Source: JBNAVY01 sp049700195
GTDB lineage: Bacteria; Bacillota; Thermoanaerobacteria; Thermoanaerobacterales; Thermoanaerobacteraceae
Length of the DNA stretch: 53,787 bases
Direction: 5' to 3'
NCBI GenBank assembly: GCA_049700195.1
Contig: JBNAVY010000012.1
Location: 1-53,787 of the forward strand
A program made the translations under genes and the position numbers. Position 1 is the stretch's first letter. Each line of letters opens with the position of its first letter. A model generated the notes under the pieces. That model was not told the origin of the DNA. It worked only from the letters and a program-made list of their open reading frames with translations, and ran no database searches. Positions 16,566 to 24,823 of the stretch are shown in pieces.

Positions 16566-16964
16566 TTGAGAAGGAAAATTGCACTGATTGTAGTAATAAT
16601 ATTTACATTAGGAAGTGTTGCGGGAATTGGAGGAGGATATTATAATTATATTTCTCAATCTAGACAACCTGATTCATCTCAAGGCACTATAGAAAAACAA
16701 CAAGATATTAAAAAATTATATAGAAAAGGGGAAATTATCGATATTTCTAAAGATAAGATTTATATGAAAGTTGAAGCTGGAGAAAAAGATATTGGCAAAG
16801 AAATAAAAGGCAATTTAACCCTTAATACTATAGTACAAATTGGAGATAAAATTATAAAACCTGCTGGTGAAACGGTTGATTTACAGAAATATCTTCAGAA
16901 AGGGCAAATTATTGAGATATTAATAAATGATAATAATGATATACTTATAATATATAAAAAATAA
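16566..16964 (+). CDS. membrane-anchored hypothetical protein
   Basis: 132-aa protein with one N-terminal membrane segment (RRKIALIVVIIFTLGSVAGIGGGYYNY without its ends) and an extracytoplasmic part of about 100 residues containing GEIIDISKDKIYMKVEAGEKDIGKEI-type strands. There is no lipobox or clear signal-peptidase site, so it is probably anchored. TTG 16566 has AAGGAG eight bases upstream. I do not recognise the family. It lies between a DUF3006 gene and the cysteine desulfurase, with 40-odd bases to the latter. Confidence 0.65.
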   Translation: MRRKIALIVVIIFTLGSVAGIGGGYYNYISQSRQPDSSQGTIEKQQDIKKLYRKGEIIDISKDKIYMKVEAGEKDIGKEIKGNLTLNTIVQIGDKIIKPAGETVDLQKYLQKGQIIEILINDNNDILIIYKK

Positions 16965-17011
16965 TTTTTAATACACAAATATTTTAAATTTAAATTTTTA
17001 AAGGGATGATA

Positions 17012-18166
17012 ATGGTGGAAGTATATTTGGATAATAGTGCGACAACTAAACCTGTAAAAGAGGTAATTGAAAAAATGAATCAGGTTTTAGATTTTAATTA
17101 TGGCAACCCTTCTTCTTTACATAAAAAAGGTTTTGAGGCTGAAAAGATACTAAAAAATTCCAGAGAAAATGTAGCTAGAATTATTAACAGTGAGCCTGAA
17201 AATATTATTTTTACATCAGGAGGAACAGAATCTAATAATTTAGCTTTAATTGGTGTTGCAGAAGCTTTAAAAAAAAGAGGAAATCATATAATTTCAACTA
17301 AAATTGAACATCCATCAGTATTGAATGTTTTAAAACATTTAGAAGAAAGAGGATTTGAAATCACTTATTTAGACGTTGATAAAACAGGAAGGATATGTTT
17401 AAATGACCTTATAAACGCAGTTAAAGATAAAACTATACTTTTATCAATAATGGCTGTAAATAATGAAATAGGTACTATTGAACCTATAGAAGAGATCGGG
17501 AATCTGTCAAAAGGGAAAGACATTATATTTCATACTGATGCAATACAAGCTATTGGCAAGGTTAAAATTAATACTAAAACACAAAATATTGATTTACTTT
17601 CTTTAAGTGGGCATAAAATAAATGGCCCCAAAGGGATAGGAGCTTTATATTTAAATAAAAATATAAAAATAAAACCAATAATTTATGGTGGAGGTCAGGA
17701 AAGAAACTTAAGATCTGGTACAGAAAATATGCCAGGAATAATAGGAATATCTACAGCATGTAATATAGCTAATGAACATTTTAATGAATATTTTAAAAAA
17801 CTTATGAATTTAAAAATAAAATTATATAATGGCATATTTGATCAAATTAAGGATATTAACTTAAATGGACCTGAAATAAACGAAGGAGCTCCTCATATAC
17901 TTAATATTTCGTTTGAAGGTATAAAAGGTGAAGTACTATTACATGCTTTAGAAGAAGAAGGAATTTATGTTTCGACAGGTTCAGCTTGTTCTTCAAAGAA
18001 AAAAGGACAGAGTCATGTGCTTTCTGCTATAGGATTAGAAAAAGAATTTATAGATAGTGCAATTCGTTTCTCTATTGGTATTTTTAATACAGAAGAAGAA
18101 ATAAATCATACTGTAGAAATATTAAAAGAAAAAGTTGATTTTTTAAGAAAATTTAGACGGAGGTAG
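17012..18166 (+). CDS. cysteine desulfurase (NifS/IscS family, NifZ-like)
   Basis: 384-aa PLP enzyme that takes sulfur from cysteine as a persulfide. N-terminal VYLDNSATTKP, SGGTESNNLALIG, the PLP lysine K202 in SGHKINGPKG, and the mobile-loop catalytic C326 in STGSACSSKKKG are all present. ATG 17012 is six bases after AAGGG; an ATG at 17006 overlaps that site. Four bases separate it from thiI, matching the B. subtilis nifZ-thiI arrangement in which this desulfurase feeds tRNA 4-thiouridine. That dedicated role is inferred from context. Confidence 0.93.
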   Translation: MVEVYLDNSATTKPVKEVIEKMNQVLDFNYGNPSSLHKKGFEAEKILKNSRENVARIINSEPENIIFTSGGTESNNLALIGVAEALKKRGNHIISTKIEHPSVLNVLKHLEERGFEITYLDVDKTGRICLNDLINAVKDKTILLSIMAVNNEIGTIEPIEEIGNLSKGKDIIFHTDAIQAIGKVKINTKTQNIDLLSLSGHKINGPKGIGALYLNKNIKIKPIIYGGGQERNLRSGTENMPGIIGISTACNIANEHFNEYFKKLMNLKIKLYNGIFDQIKDINLNGPEINEGAPHILNISFEGIKGEVLLHALEEEGIYVSTGSACSSKKKGQSHVLSAIGLEKEFIDSAIRFSIGIFNTEEEINHTVEILKEKVDFLRKFRRR

Positions 18167-18169
18167 ATT

Positions 18170-19312
18170 ATGCAAGATATATTGTTAATTAAATATGGTG
18201 AATTGGCTTTAAAGGGAGATAATAGATATTTGTTTGAAAACAAATTAGTGAAAAATATAAAAAATGCCCTTTCTGAAATAGATAATTTAAAAGTCGAAAA
18301 AACTCATGGTAGAATATATGTTGAACCTGGTGAGGATACAGATCTTGCTATAGAAAAATTAAAAAAAGTTTTTGGGATTGTTGGTATTACAATAGCAAAA
18401 AAAGTAAATTTGAATTTAAATGATATTTATAAAGCTTCTAAAGAAATTATGAGTAAATATAATAACAAAAGTTTTAAAGTAGAAACTAGAAGACCAAATA
18501 AATCTTTCCCTTATAATAGCATGGAAATAAATAAAATGGTTGGTGATGAAATATTAAAAAATAACAATAATTTATATGTTGATGTTCATAGACCGGATGT
18601 TTTAATAAATATTGAAATAAGAGAGATGGCATATATTTATGCTGGAGTAATTGAAGGCGTAAAAGGATTACCCCTTGGTACCAATGGAAAAGCTACTGTA
18701 CTTTTATCAGGAGGTATTGATAGTCCTGTTTCTGCATGGATGATGATGAAAAGAGGGGTTTTAATTGAAGCAGTTTATTTCCATAGTCCACCATATACAT
18801 CTGAAAGAGCAAAAGAAAAAGTAATTGATTTATGCAAGACTTTGTCATCATATGGGCAAAAAATACATTTGCATATAGTTCATTTTACAGAACTTCAGCT
18901 TTTAATTTATGAAAAATGCCCACCTGAATTTACTACTATAATAATGAGAAGAATGATGATGAAGATAGCAGAAAAAATAGCTGAAAATAATGGTTCTTTA
19001 GCCCTTATAACAGGAGAAAGTTTAGGACAAGTTGCAAGTCAGACTATAGAAAGTTTATTTGTTACAAATGAGGCGGTTAAAATGCCTGTTTTTAGACCTC
19101 TTATCGGAATGGATAAAACACAAATAATAGACCAAGCTAAGAACATAGGTACCTTTGATATATCAATAAGACCATATGAAGATTGCTGTACAATTTTTGT
19201 TCCTAAACATCCTTCAACAAAACCAAAATTAGAAAAAGTTTTAGAAGCTGAAAATAATATGAATTATCAAAGTTATATTGATAATTTTAAAGAAGAAGTA
19301 ATAGTTATTTAA
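18170..19312 (+). CDS. thiI: tRNA 4-thiouridine synthase ThiI
   Basis: 380-aa protein with an N-terminal ferredoxin-like/THUMP region and a C-terminal PP-loop ATPase (LLSGGIDSPVSAWMM), which adenylates U8 of tRNA before sulfur insertion. It contains DCCTIFVPKHPSTKP with a conserved cysteine pair. It lacks the rhodanese domain of E. coli ThiI, like Bacillus ThiI, so sulfur is probably delivered directly by the adjacent desulfurase. It has an ATG start and is transcribed with the upstream gene. A hairpin begins at the stop codon. Confidence 0.95.
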   Translation: MQDILLIKYGELALKGDNRYLFENKLVKNIKNALSEIDNLKVEKTHGRIYVEPGEDTDLAIEKLKKVFGIVGITIAKKVNLNLNDIYKASKEIMSKYNNKSFKVETRRPNKSFPYNSMEINKMVGDEILKNNNNLYVDVHRPDVLINIEIREMAYIYAGVIEGVKGLPLGTNGKATVLLSGGIDSPVSAWMMMKRGVLIEAVYFHSPPYTSERAKEKVIDLCKTLSSYGQKIHLHIVHFTELQLLIYEKCPPEFTTIIMRRMMMKIAEKIAENNGSLALITGESLGQVASQTIESLFVTNEAVKMPVFRPLIGMDKTQIIDQAKNIGTFDISIRPYEDCCTIFVPKHPSTKPKLEKVLEAENNMNYQSYIDNFKEEVIVI

Positions 19313-19332
19313 ACCGAGCATAGCTCGGTTTA
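19310..19332 (+). terminator. hairpin terminator after thiI
   Basis: A 10-bp perfect stem (ACCGAGC/GCTCGGT core) with a 3-base loop starts on the thiI stop codon. A second, purely AT hairpin (12-bp arms 19335-19346 and 19356-19367) follows and supplies a T-rich stretch. Confidence 0.7.
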
Positions 19333-19392
19333 AATTTATATTAAATTTTTTTATAATTTAATATAAAAAAATAATAAAAATTAAAATTAATA

Positions 19393-19420
19393 TTGACATA
19401 TTTAAAAATAGCGTTATAAT
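19393..19420 (+). promoter_or_regulatory. strong sigma-A promoter for the DUF2089-DUF4097 operon
   Basis: Perfect TTGACA (19393-19398) and perfect TATAAT (19415-19420) with a 16-base spacer. Predicted transcription start is near 19427, giving a short leader before the DUF2089 gene. This is the best consensus promoter in the window. Confidence 0.88.
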
Positions 19421-19443
19421 ATAATTAGATTTCTGGCTAAATT

Positions 19444-19818
19444 ATGGAGGTGATTTTTATAAAAGAGGTAATAGGTATATGTCCAGTATGTGGCGAAAAA
19501 ATGAATGTGAAAAAAATAGAATGTTCTCATTGTGGGACTATAATAGAAAGCAATTTTGAACTATGTAAATTCTGTTATCTATCAAAAGAACAAAGGGAAC
19601 TTTTAGAGGTATTTATAAAAACAAGAGGAAACATAAGAGAGATGGAAAAAGAACTTGATTTGTCTTATCCTACTATAAGAAACAAATTAGATAATTTAAT
19701 TGCAGCACTAGGTTATGAAGTTTTACATGAACCAGAGATTAATAAAAAAGAAATATTGCATAAATTGGAAAAAGGTGAGATTAGTGTACAAGAAGCCTTA
19801 AAACTTTTAAAAGAGTAA
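19444..19818 (+). CDS. DUF2089 family zinc-ribbon/HTH putative regulator
   Basis: About 120-aa protein matching DUF2089. It has a zinc ribbon with CPVCGEKM and CSHCG, then a helix-turn-helix-like segment (RGNIREMEKELDLSYPTIRNKLDNLIAALGYEV). The C-terminus, EILHKLEKGEISVQEALKLLKE, is the same short helical motif found at the N-termini of the next two proteins. The start is uncertain: the first ATG (19444) lacks an upstream Shine-Dalgarno, while GGAGGTGA at 19446-19453 points to ATA at 19459; GTG 19450 lies inside that site. Probably a DNA-binding regulator of its own operon (inference). Confidence 0.8.
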   Translation: MEVIFIKEVIGICPVCGEKMNVKKIECSHCGTIIESNFELCKFCYLSKEQRELLEVFIKTRGNIREMEKELDLSYPTIRNKLDNLIAALGYEVLHEPEINKKEILHKLEKGEISVQEALKLLKE

Positions 19819-19830
19819 GGGGGAGGTTAA

Positions 19831-21012
19831 ATGGATGAGGAAAAAGAATTAATATTAAATATGTTAAAAGATGGTAAAATTACATCAGAAGATGCTTCTA
19901 AACTTTTAGAGGCAATAGAAGAAAATGAAGAGAAGTATTATTATAAAAAATATAATGATGAAGAAAATGATATTGATAAAAAAATAAAAAAATTAAAAGA
20001 TTTGCCAAGCAGAATTAATGAAAAAGTTACACAAAAATTAGCAGATGTTGTAGATGGTATAAGTGAATTAGAAAAGATTCCAGTGGAAATAGAAAAAAAT
20101 ATAGATGCTATATTGAATAAAAAAGATAATTTAAAAAATGGAGCTAATTTTAATAAGACTCTGGATTTTTCACTTAACAGTCTTTTTGGGATATTTGGAG
20201 GAAGATCTATTGAAAAAGAATTTAAACTTGAAAAAGTAATTGAAAATTCAAATATAGATGTAATTAGTAAAAACGGCAAAATCGAAGTTTTAACATGGGA
20301 TAATAATTATGCTTATATAATTTTAAAGTTTATAGTTTCTAAAGAATTTGAAAAAGAATTTGAAGTTTTTCACGAAGATAATTTAATTAAAATAGAGATA
20401 AATCAAAATATAAAGGCTTTAAGTGCAAAATTGTATTTACCTAATAAAAAATATAATAATATATATTTATCAACAACAAATTCAAAAATAAAAGTAGATA
20501 AACTTGATGCAGAAAAGATTGATTTATATACATCAAATGACAAAATTTTATTAGAAGATATAAAATCTAATATATTAGAAGCTTATACTAAAAATGGTGA
20601 AATATTATTTAAAAATGTTATTTTAAATAATTTAACTTCTAGTACTACAAATGATAAAATAACAGCGGTTAATATAACTTTCGATAACTGTGAACTTCAT
20701 ACAACAAATGGTAAAATAATGATAGATGGATTTTCAACTAATTCTTCAAATTCTATGCTTAAAGTGAAAACAACAAATGATAATATTAGTTTAAAAATGG
20801 CTGACAAAGATACTGAAGTATTTTATGAATTAAAAACTACAAATGGGAAATGCCATGTTAATTTATATAATTTACAATATGAAATAAAAGATGCTACTTA
20901 TATTAAAGAAAGCACTAAGGATTTTGGCGATAATGATAAAAATTTAAGTATTATAGCTTATACTACAAATGGTAATGTCTATTTGGAAGGAGGCGAATTT
21001 AATGCAAGATGA
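19831..21012 (+). CDS. DUF4097 beta-helix protein, YvlB/LiaX-like
   Basis: 393-aa protein. Residues 1-30 form a short helical hairpin domain (LILNMLKDGKITSEDASKLLEAI). Residues 30-125 are charged, possibly coiled. The remainder is a DUF4097 adhesin-like beta-helix with repeated TTN/TSN-x-K units (STTNSKIKV, YTSNDKILL, YTKNGEILF, STTNDKITA, HTTNGKIMI, TTNDNISL, KTTNGKCHV, YTTNGNVYL). There is no signal peptide. The architecture matches Bacillus YvlB and Enterococcus LiaX, the latter an envelope-stress sensor. ATG 19831 follows AAGGGGGAGG. It overlaps the next gene. Confidence 0.85.
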   Translation: MDEEKELILNMLKDGKITSEDASKLLEAIEENEEKYYYKKYNDEENDIDKKIKKLKDLPSRINEKVTQKLADVVDGISELEKIPVEIEKNIDAILNKKDNLKNGANFNKTLDFSLNSLFGIFGGRSIEKEFKLEKVIENSNIDVISKNGKIEVLTWDNNYAYIILKFIVSKEFEKEFEVFHEDNLIKIEINQNIKALSAKLYLPNKKYNNIYLSTTNSKIKVDKLDAEKIDLYTSNDKILLEDIKSNILEAYTKNGEILFKNVILNNLTSSTTNDKITAVNITFDNCELHTTNGKIMIDGFSTNSSNSMLKVKTTNDNISLKMADKDTEVFYELKTTNGKCHVNLYNLQYEIKDATYIKESTKDFGDNDKNLSIIAYTTNGNVYLEGGEFNAR

Positions 21013-21370
21013 AAAATTGAGCATTTTAAAAATGCTAGAAGAGGGTAAAATTACAACAGATGAAGCTTATGAACTTTTGGAAGCATTAAAAGAAGATAGC
21101 AGCACAAATTTGGATTCAAAAGTTTCTCAAAAGTTTAGAGTGTTAAAAATAAAAATTTCTGATACAGTTAATAATAAAGTTAAAGTAAATTTATCAATAC
21201 CATATAGCCTTGTTACTTTAGGAATGAAAATAGGTAATAAGTTTTTGCCTAAAGAAGTTTTAGAAGGAGTAGATTTAGAAGAGGTTTTAAAAGCTATAAA
21301 TCAAGGGGAAACAGGTAAGATTATAGATGTATACGATGATAACGATCATGTAGAAATAAGTTTAGAGTAG
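21002..21370 (+). CDS. small protein with YvlB-type N-terminal helical motif
   Basis: 122-aa protein beginning with LSILKMLEEGKITTDEAYELLEALKED, the same motif as in both upstream genes. It continues with a beta-rich segment (FRVLKIKISDTVNNKVKVNLSIPYSLVTLGMKIG) and an acidic C-terminus. ATG 21002 is eight bases after AAGGAGG and overlaps the DUF4097 gene by 11 bases, so expression is coupled. Function unknown; the shared motif suggests that it associates with, or is regulated together with, the DUF4097 protein. Confidence 0.75.
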   Translation: MQDEKLSILKMLEEGKITTDEAYELLEALKEDSSTNLDSKVSQKFRVLKIKISDTVNNKVKVNLSIPYSLVTLGMKIGNKFLPKEVLEGVDLEEVLKAINQGETGKIIDVYDDNDHVEISLE

Positions 21371-21373
21371 ATG

Positions 21374-21420
21374 AAAAATGACTTAATGGCTTTTAATTTT
21401 TTAGCCGTCAAGTCATTTTT
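21374..21420. terminator. bidirectional terminator
   Basis: An 11-bp outer stem (AAAAATGACTT with AAGTCATTTTT) and an inner GGC/GCC stem separate the operon from the convergent ychF gene. A and T tracts flank it on both sides. Confidence 0.8.
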
Positions 21421-21426
21421 TATATT

Positions 21427-22518
21427 TTATACATTAAATCTAAATACCACTATGTCTCCATCTTTAATTATATAATCTTTGCCTTCTAATCTTAAAAGCC
21501 CCATTTCTTTTGCCAAATTGTAAGAACCTGCTTTTACTAAGTCTTCATAAGACAAAACTTCAGCTTTAATAAATCCTTTTTCAAAATCTGAATGTATTTT
21601 TCCTGCAGCCTGAGGGGCTTTTGTGCCTTTCTTTATTGTCCAGGCATGAACTTCTTTTGGCCCTGCTGTAAAAAATGTGATTAGTCCTAAAAGAGAGTAT
21701 CCATGACGTATTATATTGTTCAAACCTGGTTCTTTAAGTCCGTATTCTCCTAGAAGAGAGTATTTTTCCTCATCATTTAATGAAGAAAGTTCTTCTTCTA
21801 TTTTTGCACTTATTACTATGACTTCAGAATTTTCAAGTTTTGCATATTCTTTTAGTTTTTTTACATAAATATTTTCCTGTTTAGCAATTAGATCATCTTC
21901 TGATATATTAGCTGCGTACATTATAGGCTTGGAAGTTAAAAGCATTAGTTGATTTACAAAATCTTTTTCTTCCTCTGAAAAAGAAATTTTTCTAACAGGA
22001 ACTCCTTGATCTAAGTTTTCTTTTATTTTTTCTAAAATCTTAAGTTCAAAAGATGCATTTTTATCGTTTTTAGCAAGTTTAGATGTTTTTGTTATGCGCC
22101 TTTCAATAATTTCAATATCTGATAAAATTAATTCTAATGTAATAATCTCTACATCTCTAACAGGATCAATATTTCCTTCAACATGTACTATGTTATTGTC
22201 TTCAAAACATCTTACTACATTTAAAATAGCATCAACTTCTCTTATGTGAGATAAAAACTTATTTCCCAATCCTTCACCTTTACTGGCACCTTTTACTAAT
22301 CCTGCTATATCAACAAATTTAATAGTTGCAGGTATTATTTTTTGTGGATTCTCGATTTTTACCAAAAAATCAATTCTTTCATCAGGAACAGAAACTATGC
22401 CAACATTAGGTTCTATTGTGCAAAATGGGTAATTTGCACAATCTGCTCCAGCTTTTGTTATTGCATTAAACAAAGTGCTTTTACCAACGTTTGGTAAACC
22501 AACAATTCCAATTTCCAT
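21427..22518 (-). CDS. ychF: YchF/OLA1-family ATPase
   Basis: 363-aa universally conserved P-loop protein of the Obg group that prefers ATP over GTP and associates with ribosomes. Present are the Walker A GLPNVGKST, switch/G3 FVDIAGLVKGASKGEGLGNKFL, the N-x-x-E-type specificity loop (AANISEDD), and the C-terminal TGS domain (LGLITFFTAGPKEVHAWTIKKG). Length is normal. The ATG start follows GGGAGGA. It is expressed alone from a good sigma-A promoter. Confidence 0.96.
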   Translation of the reverse strand: MEIGIVGLPNVGKSTLFNAITKAGADCANYPFCTIEPNVGIVSVPDERIDFLVKIENPQKIIPATIKFVDIAGLVKGASKGEGLGNKFLSHIREVDAILNVVRCFEDNNIVHVEGNIDPVRDVEIITLELILSDIEIIERRITKTSKLAKNDKNASFELKILEKIKENLDQGVPVRKISFSEEEKDFVNQLMLLTSKPIMYAANISEDDLIAKQENIYVKKLKEYAKLENSEVIVISAKIEEELSSLNDEEKYSLLGEYGLKEPGLNNIIRHGYSLLGLITFFTAGPKEVHAWTIKKGTKAPQAAGKIHSDFEKGFIKAEVLSYEDLVKAGSYNLAKEMGLLRLEGKDYIIKDGDIVVFRFNV

Positions 22519-22549
22519 TTTATCTTCCTCCCAATATTATCACATAAGA

Positions 22550-22578
22550 ATTATATATTATAAATAAAAAAATATCAA
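22550..22578 (-). promoter_or_regulatory. sigma-A promoter for ychF
   Basis: On the minus strand, TTGATA (22573-22578) and perfect TATAAT (22550-22555) have a 17-base spacer. The -10 is about 32 bases before the start codon. Confidence 0.8.
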
Positions 22579-22829
22579 ATAATAACTTTTTCAGAAATAA
22601 AATAATATTTTATTAACACTAAAAAATGTTATCTGTTTACTATAAAATACTATATAAAACATTAATTACAAATAATATTATTTATTATCTTATAATCAAT
22701 GTTGATTTTTCCACAAATAAAAGTTAACCTAATTTTTTAATATGCTTTTTGCAATTTTTAAATTTCCATAATAAAGTATAATACTTTTTGCTAAAAGTGA
22801 AAAAATATAAGTTGAGGAGGTGCTTTACT
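22579..22829. other. divergent intergenic region between ychF and the YhcN-type gene
   Basis: The gap totals 311 bases, and this part is AT-rich with no ORF. CATAATA at 22767-22773 fits a sigma-G/sigma-F -10, with only a weak TGCTTT around 18 bases upstream. It would suit the forespore lipoprotein gene downstream, but the -35 is poor. I see no riboswitch or repeat. Confidence 0.4.
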
Positions 22830-23381
22830 TTGAAAAAAATTAAAAGTATTATAACATTAATGATTGCTGTTGTGATGGTTATGACATCATTAGCGGGATG
22901 TAAAACAGCTACTAAAAAGCCTACACCAACCAGGTTTACACCAGCTCCTACAAGAACTGCTCCTACGCCTACACCACCGGCACCTGGTTATACTACACCT
23001 GCACCGCGTACACCAACTTCACCAGCAACACCGGTGAAAAAATCTTCAACTGAAAGTACAAGGGCAGAAAAAATTGCAACAGCAGTTGCTAGAATTCCTG
23101 AAGTTAACAAGACTACTGTTGTTATAACTGGAAATACAGCTTTAGTGGGAGTAGATATGAAAGCAAAAGTCCAAGGTACAACAGAAACAGAACTTAAGAA
23201 AAAGATTGCAAAAACAGTAAAAGACACAGATAAATCAATAAAAAATGTTTCTGTTACTGCAGATCCAGATTTATATAAAAGAATAGATAATATATCAAAG
23301 GGCATAGCTGAAGGAAGACCAATATCTGAGTTTGCAAAGCAAATTGCTGAGATTATTAAACGTATAACACCAAGCATGTAA
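22830..23381 (+). CDS. YhcN/YlaJ family sporulation lipoprotein
   Basis: 183-aa lipoprotein. The signal peptide KKIKSIITLMIAVVMV leads to the lipobox LAGC with C24 as the lipidated residue. A Thr/Pro-rich linker (residues 27-72) precedes the YhcN/YlaJ domain: AEKIATAVARIPEVNKTTVVITGNTALVGVDM, then KKKIAKTVKDTDKSIKNVSVTADPDLYKRI and a helical tail. In Bacillus, such proteins are made in the forespore and sit in the spore inner membrane. The start is TTG, seven bases after AGGAGGTG. A terminator follows immediately. Confidence 0.88.
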   Translation: MKKIKSIITLMIAVVMVMTSLAGCKTATKKPTPTRFTPAPTRTAPTPTPPAPGYTTPAPRTPTSPATPVKKSSTESTRAEKIATAVARIPEVNKTTVVITGNTALVGVDMKAKVQGTTETELKKKIAKTVKDTDKSIKNVSVTADPDLYKRIDNISKGIAEGRPISEFAKQIAEIIKRITPSM

Positions 23382-23382
23382 A

Positions 23383-23404
23383 AAACCCGGGTAATCCCGG
23401 GTTT
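23383..23404 (+). terminator. Rho-independent terminator
   Basis: A 9-bp stem with a CCCGGG core and a TAAT loop, followed by a short T/A stretch, begins two bases after the lipoprotein stop. Confidence 0.8.
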
Positions 23405-23487
23405 AAAATTTGAATATGATGTAATTTAATTTTTAATTAATGCTTATAATAGAAGTATAAAATTTATTTTATTAAATATACAGAAGT

Positions 23488-23516
23488 TTGACTTTGCAAA
23501 ATACATGAAATATAAT
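23488..23516 (+). promoter_or_regulatory. sigma-A promoter for the M16 gene pair
   Basis: TTGACT (23488-23493), a 17-base spacer and perfect TATAAT (23511-23516), located 38 bases before the start codon. Confidence 0.85.
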
Positions 23517-23553
23517 AAAGAATAATTGGATTATTTTAGAAGGAGTTGATTTG

Positions 23554-24822
23554 ATGAGTTTTATAAGTGAAAAAATTGCTGAAGATGTTTATCTTCATAT
23601 TGCACCTACAGACAAATTTAAAACAGTAACTATTAATATATATGTAAATAATGTTCTTGGTGAAAATGCAACAGAATATGCGCTAATCCCATCTGTTTTA
23701 AAAAGAGGAACCAATAAGATTAATACATATAAAGATATGTCTAAATACCTTGAAAGTCTTTATGGATCTACATTGTCCGCTTCAGTTTATAAAAAAGGTG
23801 AAAGGCATATTCAACAGTATCGTATGGAAATGATTCAAGAAGATTTTATACATGAAAAAATTTTTGAGAAAGGGGTTGAGTTTTTAAGAGATTTAATTTT
23901 TAATCCCTTTGTTGAAAATAAAGCTTTTAAAAAAGAATATGTAGATCAAGAAATAGAGATTCAAAAAAATAATATAAATGGACGTAAAAATGATAAAACG
24001 AAATATGCCATTGAAAGATGTCTTGAAGAAATGTGCAAAGGAGAGCCATTTTCAATCTATGAACTAGGCGATATAGAATCTTTAAATAATATAGATGAAA
24101 AAAGCTTATTTAATTATTATAAAAAACATATAGAGATTTTTCCTGTTGATATTTTCGTTGTTGGAGATGTAGATATTAAATATATAATATCAATTTTTAA
24201 ACGTTATTTTAATTTAGAAAGAAATGAAGTACTTGAAATTCCTAAAACTAATATTTTTAAAGAAGTAAAACAGATAAAATATGTTAAGGATTATATGGAT
24301 GTTACACAAGGAAAAATTACATTAGGTTTTAGAACAAATGTTGAACCTGACAGTGAAGAATATTATTCTTTGCTTATTTACAGTGGTATATTAGGAGGCG
24401 GACCTTTTTCTAAACTTTTTATGAATGTCAGAGAAAAAGAAAGCCTTGCATACTATGCTTTTTCAAGATTAGAAAGGTTTAAAGGCTTAATGATTATAGG
24501 TGCTGGTATAGAACCAGAAAATTATGACAAGGCAATTGAAATTATAAATTTACAGTTAAAAGATCTCGAAAAAGGTAATATATCTGATTATGAGTTTGAT
24601 TCAACTATTAAATCATTGAAAACTTCTATAAATGCTATAAAAGATAGTGCTACGGCTATTTCTGATTATTATTTTTCTCAAAAGATAGTTAAAACAGATG
24701 TGGATATTGATCAATTTATAAAAAATATAGAAAAAGTCACAAAAAAAGATGTTGTTGATATTTCTAGAAAGATAAAACTTGATACAGTCTATTTTATGGC
24801 AAATCAGAAGGAGGTAAAATAA
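23554..24822 (+). CDS. ymfF: M16-fold protein YmfF/YfmF (inactive-type subunit)
   Basis: 422-aa member of the M16 (pitrilysin-like) fold that lacks the catalytic H-x-x-E-H. Its N-terminal ATEYALIPSVLKRGT occupies that position. The C-terminal half keeps the M16 core (GGGPFSKLFMNVREKESLAYYAFS), the R-Y-like substrate region of non-catalytic partners. It pairs with the next gene as YmfF/YmfH do in Bacillus; these have been annotated as linked to EF-P modification. ATG 23554 lies eight bases after AAGGAG, and the TTG just before it is less likely. Confidence 0.88.
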   Translation: MSFISEKIAEDVYLHIAPTDKFKTVTINIYVNNVLGENATEYALIPSVLKRGTNKINTYKDMSKYLESLYGSTLSASVYKKGERHIQQYRMEMIQEDFIHEKIFEKGVEFLRDLIFNPFVENKAFKKEYVDQEIEIQKNNINGRKNDKTKYAIERCLEEMCKGEPFSIYELGDIESLNNIDEKSLFNYYKKHIEIFPVDIFVVGDVDIKYIISIFKRYFNLERNEVLEIPKTNIFKEVKQIKYVKDYMDVTQGKITLGFRTNVEPDSEEYYSLLIYSGILGGGPFSKLFMNVREKESLAYYAFSRLERFKGLMIIGAGIEPENYDKAIEIINLQLKDLEKGNISDYEFDSTIKSLKTSINAIKDSATAISDYYFSQKIVKTDVDIDQFIKNIEKVTKKDVVDISRKIKLDTVYFMANQKEVK

Positions 24823-24823
24823 T

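Noticed and set aside
20461..21000. Repeated ACTACAAATGG-like units as a mobile or recombination repeat
   Set aside because: They are in-frame TTN-G/D codons of the DUF4097 beta-helix, spaced by protein strand length and diverged between copies.
22922..23040. Thr/Pro-coding repeats as a possible DNA tandem repeat or CRISPR-like array
   Set aside because: They are degenerate ACA/CCN codons of a low-complexity linker in the lipoprotein, with no fixed repeat-spacer spacing.
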